Made by a program: the position numbers and the translations under genes. A stretch of DNA of 64,000 bases, from contig CALXQM010000007.1 of assembly GCA_944390765.1 (NCBI GenBank), positions 1 through 64,000 of the forward strand, read 5' to 3'. Source of the stretch: an uncultured Alphaproteobacteria bacterium. Lineage in GTDB: Bacteria > Pseudomonadota > Alphaproteobacteria > UBA3830. The notes under the pieces are model-generated. The model was not told where the DNA came from and did not search any database. It worked only from the letters and a program-made list of their open reading frames with translations. How positions within the stretch are numbered: position 1 is the stretch's first letter; the number at the start of each line of letters is the position of its first letter. Positions 1 to 7,270 of the stretch are shown here, one piece after another.

Positions 1-282
1 TACTTGCATATTATGTTCTCGTTGAATAGCTCTAAACGCAACTCTAAATGCTATTTTTATTAATTCTTCATTTTCAGGATGTTCACCTAATACATCAAAA
101 ATCGCATTATCACTTATCTTTTCTATATTTAAATCAATATTAGGAATAAATTCATTTAATGAAATGATATTTTTTGTTCTTATGGCTTCGTCAATTTCAT
201 TTGTTGGTATATCAGGTTCCATACTATAAGTAATGCTATTGCCCGCAATTATAACTAACAAGTTTATAAACATTCTTTTCAT
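1..282 (-). CDS. Partial secreted protein of unknown function (3' end beyond window)
   Basis: An open frame of 94 codons runs from an ATG at 282 off the left edge, so only the N-terminus is visible. A strong AAGGAG ribosome site lies about 6-12 bases upstream (288-294). The first ~20 residues (MKRMFINLLVIIAGNSITYS) have the Lys/Arg start and hydrophobic core of a signal peptide. The rest is acidic and helical, rich in Asn, Ile and Glu. I recognise no family. It resembles the other secreted proteins of unknown function in this window only in general style. Confidence 0.7.
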   Translation of the reverse strand, partial: MKRMFINLLVIIAGNSITYSMEPDIPTNEIDEAIRTKNIISLNEFIPNIDLNIEKISDNAIFDVLGEHPENEELIKIAFRVAFRAIQREHNMQV

Positions 283-492
283 ATTTTCTCTCCTTAATTA
301 GTTTAATAAAACCTCAACACAAAATATTATTAAAATTTTAATTACATTTAATACATTTTTAGTCTCTAAATTTTTTAATACAATTTCAGATTTGCATATT
401 ATAAATTTTATTGCAATACCTAATTTAAACTTTCCCCAAAAATTTTTCGTTGTTTTTCAATTTGTTATCTGAATTTGTTGCAAAATCCTCTC

Positions 493-511
493 CGACATTT
501 TGAAAATGTCG
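493..511. repeat. Perfect 9-bp inverted repeat
   Basis: CGACATTTT, one G, then AAAATGTCG. The almost absent loop makes an intrinsic terminator unlikely. A dimeric protein-binding site upstream of the leftward gene at 1-282 is possible but unproven. Confidence 0.4.
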
Positions 512-819
512 AATTATAAAAATAATAAAATTATAACTCGTCTCTTTAGATGTAAATAACTTAATGCTTCACCTAAATTAACGTTTATTGTAAATTATTC
601 GCTTTTCTAATAATAAATACCCCCTCCTTTCTTCTTTCTACCTTCTATTTATATATATCTTAATTAATAAATTTAAAAATACAATGTTAACCTGTATTAA
701 ATTATAATTTCAGACTATATTTGATTATAAAAACGACATATTTCCGCTTATAAATTAATAAAAGTTGCTAATTAGTAATCTAAAATAAACCTCTTGCGGA
801 AGTCGAATTTCCCACTTTG

Positions 820-1010
820 CGTCATTCTGAGAGAGAGCGCACCTCATCCTCGTCATTCTGAGCGAATAAAGTGAGCGTGAGAATCCTTTTTTGCGTTTAA
901 TGTCTCTGTCTGCACTTTGATATCGCAATAGATTGCCACGTCGCAAGCTCCTCACAATGATGCAAAGTGGAAGAGGCGAAGCCTATATGGCTTCGTGTAG
1001 TGACGCTAGA
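820..1010 (+). repeat. Composite dispersed repeat, copy 1 (A-B-C order)
   Basis: Three blocks occur in order. Block A (851-886) begins CGTCATTCTGAGCGAA and runs to GTGAGAATCC; a partial A lies at 820-830. Block B (931-963) contains CCACGTCGCAAGCTCCTC. Block C (971-1008) contains a 7-bp stem CGAAGCC/GGCTTCG around TATAT (977-995). Related blocks lie at 62183-62364 in reverse order and strand, and blocks A and B at 63752-63979. The base composition is clearly richer in GC than the surroundings. Similar palindromic elements are known from intracellular alphaproteobacteria. Confidence 0.75.
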
Positions 1011-1217
1011 AATAGCATAAATATCAAAATTTTTAGAGCCTTTGATTATTAAATCTAAAAAATCAAGAAAAATTACTTTTGCAAGAACCCTAATATATTA
1101 CGTGCCAGAACAAACTAATGTTAATAAACTTATTAAGATTTTTGGTGTCTCTAATCATACGACAACCAAAGCTAACAAGTCCGCTATTAGCGTGTGCTCC
1201 CTTTACTCATCAAATTT

Positions 1218-1252
1218 AAAAACCACCTTATTATTTAAAGAAGGTGGTTTTT
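1218..1252. terminator. Bidirectional intrinsic terminator after the porin gene
   Basis: A 12-bp perfect stem (AAAAACCACCTT at 1218-1229, complement at 1241-1252) encloses an 11-base loop and carries T-rich tails on both strands. It lies 16 bases past the porin stop codon on the minus strand. Confidence 0.8.
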
Positions 1253-1268
1253 GATAAGTTTATCTATA

Positions 1269-2537
1269 TTAGAAATTTATTTTTGTTCCAATTACAAACA
1301 TATTTGCTCTATTATTCCCAAAAGCTTCACCATCTCCCCCTATACGAGGATCACCCTCTGTATCTATAGAACGTTGACAAGTTCTTGTTCTTATATTGTC
1401 ATATTCTATATAAGCGCTAAAAGTTTTATCAAAATTATACTGTGCAGCTATAGTAGCAATGTTAGAGTTTGATCTCTCATTTGAAGAAAATTTTCTCACA
1501 GCGTGAAAATAACCAACTGATAGTTCTAACTTATCATAAGTGTAACCAACTCCAATATTGTAAATTTTCCCTGCGTCAGCTCCATAACAAAATCCTTTGT
1601 CTGATTCAGATTTTTCTATAAAGTTTGATGGCATTAATGATTTACCATTATCAGTATAACCTAAAGCTAATTTATAATTTTTATATCCTAATAGCGCTCC
1701 GATATTATAACCAGTTACGTTTCTGACTTTTTTTACATAACCATCAGAATGACCTCTTCCGTACCAACCTGCTAATGATATTTTAAAATTAAAGTCATCT
1801 TCCTCACCATATTCATAAGAGATACCTCCTGTAAAATTATGTTTACTATATGAAGATTCATCGGCATAGTTTTGATCTGGGTTATATTCTCCTTGTATTT
1901 TGTTTTTTTCTTCTTTAAACAAATGACCATCTCTACTATTCGGAGTATAAGATAGTCCCATGGACCATCCATTTACAGTAGGAGATAACCAAACTATTTT
2001 AAGAGCATTACTATCATCTCTTTCAAATCCAGTCGCTATTATAGAGCCAGATGTTTGAGTATAAAATGCATCTAAGTCTCCATCAGGTCCGGCATATCCA
2101 GTGAGTACAGCGGTGTATGAAAGAGTAAAAGAATCTGCAGCTGTATTTGTATAACCAAATTTAAATTTCCCATATTTATCTGATTCTACATACAAATATG
2201 ATGAATCAACAATAGCGTTTCCACCTTTAATTATTCCAGACTTGATTTTATTGCAAATTTCTAAACCATAACCTAATCCATCATATTGTCCATTATAATT
2301 GATAAATGCTTCTCCATCTAAAGCAACAAAACTATTTTCATCATCTTTGGGTAAGGATTGATTAATTGCTACAGCAAAACCATGTAAGTTTCCAGAAAAT
2401 GACCAATTAGTATGATGTCCATTTTGTTCCAATTTCTCTTCAAACCATTCATGTAATAGCTTAGATTCTTGATTTGTTGTATTATCAGCAAAACAACATA
2501 AAGGCAATAAAGAGAATACAAGTAATTTTTTATACAT
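1269..2537 (-). CDS. Outer-membrane porin-like beta-barrel protein
   Basis: The 422-residue protein starts with a signal peptide of about 17 residues (cleavage near CCFA/DN). The mature part has alternating aromatic and polar residues with many Gly, Tyr and Asn, as in Gram-negative trimeric porins, and ends in Phe (KINF), the usual recognition signal for the BAM complex. It is expected to form a passive diffusion pore in the outer membrane. A terminator follows the gene, and a possible promoter lies in the 89-base gap separating it from recJ upstream, so it is probably transcribed alone. Substrate specificity cannot be read from sequence. A non-porin barrel is possible but less likely. Confidence 0.82.
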   Translation of the reverse strand: MYKKLLVFSLLPLCCFADNTTNQESKLLHEWFEEKLEQNGHHTNWSFSGNLHGFAVAINQSLPKDDENSFVALDGEAFINYNGQYDGLGYGLEICNKIKSGIIKGGNAIVDSSYLYVESDKYGKFKFGYTNTAADSFTLSYTAVLTGYAGPDGDLDAFYTQTSGSIIATGFERDDSNALKIVWLSPTVNGWSMGLSYTPNSRDGHLFKEEKNKIQGEYNPDQNYADESSYSKHNFTGGISYEYGEEDDFNFKISLAGWYGRGHSDGYVKKVRNVTGYNIGALLGYKNYKLALGYTDNGKSLMPSNFIEKSESDKGFCYGADAGKIYNIGVGYTYDKLELSVGYFHAVRKFSSNERSNSNIATIAAQYNFDKTFSAYIEYDNIRTRTCQRSIDTEGDPRIGGDGEAFGNNRANMFVIGTKINF

Positions 2538-2557
2538 ATAAAACCTTTCCTTTCATG

Positions 2558-2590
2558 ATTATAATTATAATATCGAATATGTATTGTTAA
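2558..2590 (-). promoter_or_regulatory. Possible porin promoter
   Basis: On the minus strand TTAACA (2590-2585) and TATAAT (2569-2564) are separated by 15 bases, with a second TATAAT at 2563-2558. The spacing is shorter than the usual 17 and the region is AT-rich, so chance occurrence is possible. Confidence 0.3.
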
Positions 2591-2626
2591 ATAATCAATA
2601 AATTGTAATTTTATATATAAATTATG

Positions 2627-4306
2627 TTACATCTTTGCAACATCTATAATGAGAAAATTAATATATTTTTTACCTTTCCATACTGCAGAATTTATCTGTC
2701 CTAATAGCTTAAGTTTATTAGAGTATTTTAATAAATTGTCCCCAAGTGGAGTAGACGCGCAACGAAAAGCTATACCTTTTATTATTGTATTATTTTTTAG
2801 TCTTAAATTAACAGAAATATGTTGTTCTTGTAGAATATTTGCAGATACAATAGTTACATCATTTAAGATGAATATTGGAGTTTTATTAGACTCTCCAAAT
2901 GGTGATAATAACAATAAATTTTCTATAAATTCAGATGAAAAACTATCTTCACTTAAAATTCCATCGACATCATATATGAAATCTTGATTTAGTTTAGGAA
3001 TTATATTTTTAAAAAAATCATATAGTCTGGAAATATTTTTTATATTAATAGAAAAACCACCGGCTAGCATATGTCCTCCACCTGATAATATAATTCCTGC
3101 TTCTATACCTTTTTTTATAATAACAGAGATATCTATACCAGAGACAGATCTACAAGAAGCCTTTCCTATGCCATGATTATCGCATGATATTATTATTGTG
3201 GGTTTATTGTAAATTTCTTTTAGGCGACCGGCTAGTATTCCTATAATTCCCGGATGCCAATTTGCATTAAAAAGACATATATAATTTTCATTTTCATTAA
3301 TAGATGATATTGCTTCTTCTAAAGCTAATTTTTCCATCTCTTGACGTGACTTATTTAGTTTAAATAATTGTTGAGCTAATAATTCTGCTTTGTCTTTATT
3401 ATTCGTTGTCAGAAGTTCTACTCCAATATCTGCTGTAGCCAATCTTCCGGCAGCGTTTAAATGTGGTCCTATAAAAAATCCTATTGTTTCTTCATTAATT
3501 TCAGATTTTTTGCTTAAAGAGAGTAGGGCAGATAATCCAATATTTGTATGATTTTGTAGAACCTTTATACCATTGATAACAAAAGCTCTATTTAAACCTT
3601 TTAATGGCATGACATCACAAATTGTTGCAATAGCTACTAAATCTAAATAATTCTTTAAATCAATTTTTTTTTGAGAATTCTTATAATATTTTTCATATAA
3701 AAGTCTACGGACTCCGACAATGCACATAAAAGCCAAAGCTGTAGCACAAAGATATTTAAAATTATCATTTTCATCTGGTCTATGTGGATTGATTATTGCA
3801 AAACCATTTGGAATTGTTTGCATTTTATGATGATCTATAACAATTATATCTATGTTATGTTCATTTGCATACTGTAATTCATTTGCTGAACTTGAACCGC
3901 AATCTACAGCGATAATAAGGGAATTTTTGTGTTTTTCTATATTACCTATGCTTAAACCATATCCATCATTTAATCTATTTGGAATTGAATATTCGCATTC
4001 AACATTTAATTCTTTAAAGAATTTTATAAATATACTAGTTGATGAAATACCATCTACATCATAATCTCCAAGTATTGTTATTGGTTGTTTATTTATTATT
4101 GCTTTGGTAATTCGATTAACAGCTTTTTCCATATTGATAAAACTGTATGGATTAGGCATAGTATTTTTTAATTTTATATTTAAAAAATCTCGTTCAAAAC
4201 CACGATTTTCTAGTATTATATCTATTACATTATTTTTATTAATAGGTTTTGTATTTTTTATATTCCAGTATTTTCCTGTTAATGAAACTATCATAAATTT
4301 ATCCAA
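2627..4306 (-). CDS. recJ: Single-stranded-DNA-specific exonuclease RecJ
   Basis: RecJ degrades single-stranded DNA 5' to 3' in recombination and mismatch repair. The 559-residue protein shows the DHH-superfamily motifs in order: DYDVDG at 81-86, DCGSS from 135, DHH at 158-160, and the late GGGHMLAGG motif of the DHHA1 domain. An OB-like domain occupies the C-terminus. Its length fits the compact form of the family. The start overlaps the 3' end of the phosphopantetheinyl transferase gene by 16 bases, and all genes up to gatC face the same way, so recJ is probably the last gene of that operon. Confidence 0.95.
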   Translation of the reverse strand: MDKFMIVSLTGKYWNIKNTKPINKNNVIDIILENRGFERDFLNIKLKNTMPNPYSFINMEKAVNRITKAIINKQPITILGDYDVDGISSTSIFIKFFKELNVECEYSIPNRLNDGYGLSIGNIEKHKNSLIIAVDCGSSSANELQYANEHNIDIIVIDHHKMQTIPNGFAIINPHRPDENDNFKYLCATALAFMCIVGVRRLLYEKYYKNSQKKIDLKNYLDLVAIATICDVMPLKGLNRAFVINGIKVLQNHTNIGLSALLSLSKKSEINEETIGFFIGPHLNAAGRLATADIGVELLTTNNKDKAELLAQQLFKLNKSRQEMEKLALEEAISSINENENYICLFNANWHPGIIGILAGRLKEIYNKPTIIISCDNHGIGKASCRSVSGIDISVIIKKGIEAGIILSGGGHMLAGGFSINIKNISRLYDFFKNIIPKLNQDFIYDVDGILSEDSFSSEFIENLLLLSPFGESNKTPIFILNDVTIVSANILQEQHISVNLRLKNNTIIKGIAFRCASTPLGDNLLKYSNKLKLLGQINSAVWKGKKYINFLIIDVAKM

Positions 4307-4989
4307 ATATTTTGCAGTTTTTTATATGGTATGTAATTATTTTTATCTAAAACAATGGAAATAACCATATCTTTATATATATATGCCAATCCATTGTAAT
4401 TTTTATAATTTTCAAAGCAACATTTTGCTAATCCGTTTTTTATTTGGAAATTTTTTGATCTGTACTGTGAAAATTTTTCTATAAATCCCGTTTTTAGAGC
4501 TTTAACTAGCGATTCTTTTAAACTCCATAGTGCTAATAAAGAATTGCTATCATTATAGGATGGAGAAAGCCTTTTAAAAGCATCCATTTTATTCTGATTC
4601 CAAAATTCAACATCTATACCACATGAAATATTATTATTTGTAACTATTGCGGCAGCAATGCCATTTGAATGAGATATGGAAAGATTCCAAATACTTGAAC
4701 ATATCTTTTTTTTATTAATTTTAAAAATAGGTACACCATTATTTTTTTTTAAAATTGCAATATCTTTACACTTTAATGAAGGTTCTAATAATTGCAAAGC
4801 ATTTTTTGCAACTAAACGACCGAAGTAGTATTCATAAATTCTTTTATTGTAAGAAATATTTGAAAAAAATTCTTTTTCGTCGTGTGTTAATAAATCGTTT
4901 GATAAACTCTCATTATAAGAAAAAGCTAAAACAGCAACAGCTATATTATTATTTTGGTTTAGCTTTATTAAAGATTTTTTTATTAACAT
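4291..4989 (-). CDS. Sfp-type 4'-phosphopantetheinyl transferase
   Basis: The enzyme would transfer 4'-phosphopantetheine from CoA to a serine of acyl carrier protein. The 232 residues carry the superfamily motifs: SISHS at 104-108, GIDVE with magnesium ligands D126 and E128, and WSLKESLVKA with E159 and K163. This is the two-subdomain Sfp/EntD fold, not the short AcpS fold. It sits 3 bases downstream of fabG and overlaps recJ. With no polyketide or peptide synthetase in view, activation of the fatty-acid carrier protein is the likely job (inference). Confidence 0.85.
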   Translation of the reverse strand: MLIKKSLIKLNQNNNIAVAVLAFSYNESLSNDLLTHDEKEFFSNISYNKRIYEYYFGRLVAKNALQLLEPSLKCKDIAILKKNNGVPIFKINKKKICSSIWNLSISHSNGIAAAIVTNNNISCGIDVEFWNQNKMDAFKRLSPSYNDSNSLLALWSLKESLVKALKTGFIEKFSQYRSKNFQIKNGLAKCCFENYKNYNGLAYIYKDMVISIVLDKNNYIPYKKLQNIWINL

Positions 4990-4992
4990 AAA

Positions 4993-5730
4993 TTAGATCA
5001 TAGCTAAACCACCATTAACATGCAAAACATGTCCTGTAATATATGAAGCTTCATTACTAGCTAAGAATCCAACCGCAACTGCTACTTCTTCTGGTGTTCC
5101 AATTCTACCGATAGGAATTTTTTTCTCTAAAACCTGTTTCTGTTGCTCAGGAATTTTATCTGACATAGGAGATGCAATAAAGCCAGGAGCAATACAATTT
5201 ACAGTAATATTTCTTGTTGCTAATTCTGCCGCTGCTGATTTAGTTAATCCAAATAAACCTGCTTTAGATGCAGCATAATTCACTTGTCCTGGATTTCCTG
5301 TTGCACCGACTATAGAAGAAATATTTATAATTCGTCCCCATCGTTCTCGAATCATACTTTTAGAAACCGCTCTCATTAATCTAAAAGGTGCTTCTAAATT
5401 AATGGAAATTACATCATGCCAGTCTTCATCTGACATTCTCATCATTAAACTATCACGAGTAATACCAGCATTATTGACTAGAATATCTATACGCTCACAA
5501 ACATTCTCTACATTACTTATTAATTCATCAACGGTCTCTTGCACATTTAAATTACATGCAAATAAAAAACATCTTTCTCCTAATTCATCTGCTAGTGCTT
5601 CTAACCCATTTAGTTTTGTTCCTGATAAAGCTACTGTTGCTCCCATGGAATGTAAAGTTCTTGTAATAGCACAACCAATAGCCCCCGTTGCCCCAGTAAC
5701 TAGCGCTACTTTTCCAGAAAGATTAAACAT
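4993..5730 (-). CDS. fabG: 3-oxoacyl-ACP reductase FabG
   Basis: FabG reduces 3-oxoacyl-ACP with NADPH in fatty-acid elongation. The 245-residue short-chain dehydrogenase has the TGATGAIG nucleotide loop near residue 12, NNAG at 86-89, and the catalytic set S139, Y152, K156 (YAASK). The C-terminus GGLAMI is typical of FabG. It lies 8 bases from greA and 3 bases from the phosphopantetheinyl transferase, consistent with one transcript. The more usual neighbours fabD and acpP are absent here. Confidence 0.95.
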   Translation of the reverse strand: MFNLSGKVALVTGATGAIGCAITRTLHSMGATVALSGTKLNGLEALADELGERCFLFACNLNVQETVDELISNVENVCERIDILVNNAGITRDSLMMRMSDEDWHDVISINLEAPFRLMRAVSKSMIRERWGRIINISSIVGATGNPGQVNYAASKAGLFGLTKSAAAELATRNITVNCIAPGFIASPMSDKIPEQQKQVLEKKIPIGRIGTPEEVAVAVGFLASNEASYITGHVLHVNGGLAMI

Positions 5731-5738
5731 AATTTCCT

Positions 5739-6212
5739 CTATATATATTTTATTTCTAAAATTTCATATTCTTTAAGACCAGATGGAGTATTTAATTTAA
5801 TTTCATCACCTCTCTCTTTCCCAATGAGTGTTCTAGCAAGAGGAGAATCTACGGATAAAAGTTTTTTGCTTATATCTGCTTCATCGATACCAACGATTTT
5901 ATAAGTTATTTCTTCATTTGTTGATTCATCACAAATTGTTACAGTACTTCCGAATTTTACAGTGTTACCAGTTAATTTTGTAATATCAATTACTTCAGCT
6001 CTAGATAATTTAGATTCTAATTCTCTAATTCTACCTTCTATGAATCCTTGTTTGTCTTTAGCGTAATGATATTCAGCATTTTCAGATAAATCTCCCAATG
6101 CTCTAGCCTCCGCAATTGCATTTATTATTCCAGGCCTTTCTACGAATTTTAAATTTTTTAACTCCTCTTCCATAGCTTTATATCCTTGAGGAGTCATATG
6201 AACTTTTTCCAT
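5739..6212 (-). CDS. greA: Transcription elongation factor GreA
   Basis: GreA stimulates transcript cleavage by backtracked RNA polymerase. The 157-residue protein has an N-terminal coiled coil opening with MTPQGY and the acidic tip region LGDLSENAEYH, then a C-terminal FKBP-like domain (GTVVT-like and SPLAR segments). I chose the ATG at 6212, not the upstream TTG at 6227, because GGAGAA sits directly upstream of the ATG and the family begins at this point. gatC ends 11 bases upstream of this start. Confidence 0.95.
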   Translation of the reverse strand: MEKVHMTPQGYKAMEEELKNLKFVERPGIINAIAEARALGDLSENAEYHYAKDKQGFIEGRIRELESKLSRAEVIDITKLTGNTVKFGSTVTICDESTNEEITYKIVGIDEADISKKLLSVDSPLARTLIGKERGDEIKLNTPSGLKEYEILEIKYI

Positions 6213-6223
6213 TTTTTCTCCTA

Positions 6224-6505
6224 TCAATTAATAACTTTGGGAACAACAAACATATTACACTGTTTTTCAGGAGCATTTATCATGATACCTTCAATATCCG
6301 TATTTTCAATAATATCAGATCTTTCATGAGTTTTAGTTGAATATTGAACAGTGTTATCGATCATTGAACAATCAACTTCAGATAATTGTTCAACAAAATT
6401 AAGGACATTATTTAAACTATTTTTTAATTCAATTGCTTTTTCTTCACTGACTTTAATTCTAGCTAATTTTGATACTTTCTTTATATCTTCTTTGGATACT
6501 GACAT
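6224..6505 (-). CDS. gatC: Asp/Glu-tRNA amidotransferase subunit C
   Basis: GatC is the small subunit of the GatCAB complex that converts Glu-tRNA(Gln) and Asp-tRNA(Asn) to the amidated forms. The 93 residues show the family signature: KVSKLARIKVSEE near the N-terminus, a central LNFVEQLSEVD, and a late run of negatively charged residues before the hydrophobic end. An AAGGAG site precedes the ATG at 6505. The usual partners gatA and gatB are not adjacent; gatC instead heads the greA-fabG-PPTase-recJ run. Confidence 0.9.
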   Translation of the reverse strand: MSVSKEDIKKVSKLARIKVSEEKAIELKNSLNNVLNFVEQLSEVDCSMIDNTVQYSTKTHERSDIIENTDIEGIMINAPEKQCNMFVVPKVIN

Positions 6506-6537
6506 AAATAATCTCCTTAGTAATTTTAAATAGATTA

Positions 6538-7158
6538 TTACAAGCTTTTTAAAAAGTCTACAGCTTGCGTTAAAAGATAATCATCGATACCGTGTCCAGC
6601 ATTTTCAGAAATTGCAAATGAAGTCTCTATAGATGTATTTTTTAATGCTGTTCTTGTTAAATTTAAAGCATCAATTGGAATAACTTGATCATTCTTACCA
6701 TGAGACAAAAAAATCTTAGTATTAGCTCGTCTTAAATATTTTTCAGGATTCAACAGTAATCCAGAAAAAGAAATAACAGCTTTTACATTATAAAAAATAC
6801 CTAAAGATAACGATAGCATAGCTCCTTGTGAAAATCCTGATAATATAATATCTTCATACTTTAAATTACGTTGTTTTATGATATCTTCTATATAATTCAT
6901 AATTTCTTTTTCTGATTGCTCTAATTCTTTTCCCCAAAGATTTACATCATTACCTTCTAGAGAAAACCAACGATAATTACCGGCTTCAGGGCATATTTCT
7001 AGCCCGTTTGGAATATGTACTTCTAAAGTCGATATGGCATTTGCAAAAGTTTTACCTATAGGATACAAATCATCTTTGTCTGAGCCATAACCATGAAATA
7101 AAAAAATTATATTTTTTGTTTCTTTTTGTGCTGGTATTATGGTTTCATTCATTTTCAC
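6538..7158 (-). CDS. Alpha/beta-hydrolase, phospholipase/carboxylesterase family
   Basis: A 206-residue serine hydrolase of the YpfH/acyl-protein thioesterase-like group. It has FLFHGYGSD early (oxyanion region), the nucleophile elbow GFSQGAM, a SHGKND segment carrying the acidic residue, and a late AGHGID histidine. The fold should hydrolyse short esters or lysophospholipids in the cytoplasm; no signal peptide is visible. The start could be the first ATG (7158) or the second, two codons on. It ends 32 bases before gatC and could be cotranscribed with it. Confidence 0.85.
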   Translation of the reverse strand: MKMNETIIPAQKETKNIIFLFHGYGSDKDDLYPIGKTFANAISTLEVHIPNGLEICPEAGNYRWFSLEGNDVNLWGKELEQSEKEIMNYIEDIIKQRNLKYEDIILSGFSQGAMLSLSLGIFYNVKAVISFSGLLLNPEKYLRRANTKIFLSHGKNDQVIPIDALNLTRTALKNTSIETSFAISENAGHGIDDYLLTQAVDFLKSL

Positions 7159-7270
7159 TCCTTAAATTTATTACATGCTACCAAAAATTTAAAATATATT
7201 ACATTAATAGTTTAAAAAATATTTAATATTTTATATTATCAATATTATTTCTTTAAATAGAAGGGTGCCT

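Larger units (their letters stand above)
283..1217. other. Long non-coding stretch, AT-rich with one composite repeat
   Basis: No credible gene. The part to about 780 is very AT-rich and should hold the promoter of the leftward partial gene at 1-282. It contains a perfect inverted repeat at 493-511. From 820 to about 1010 lies a GC-richer composite repeat, listed separately. The segment 1020-1215 has a short open frame that resembles nothing I know. Confidence 0.6.

Noticed and set aside
755-955. Open frame of 66 codons on the minus strand over the composite repeat
   Set aside because: It is a translation of the palindromic repeat (peptides like FSRSLYSLRMT), has no ribosome site and is explained by the repeat itself.
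851-1010. CRISPR-like array
   Set aside because: The blocks differ from each other and are not separated by unique spacers of constant size; no cas genes are nearby.
1042-1254. Open frame of 70 codons starting with TTG before the porin terminator
   Set aside because: No ribosome site, no recognisable protein pattern, and its 3' end is the terminator hairpin. It could be a gene remnant but cannot be supported.
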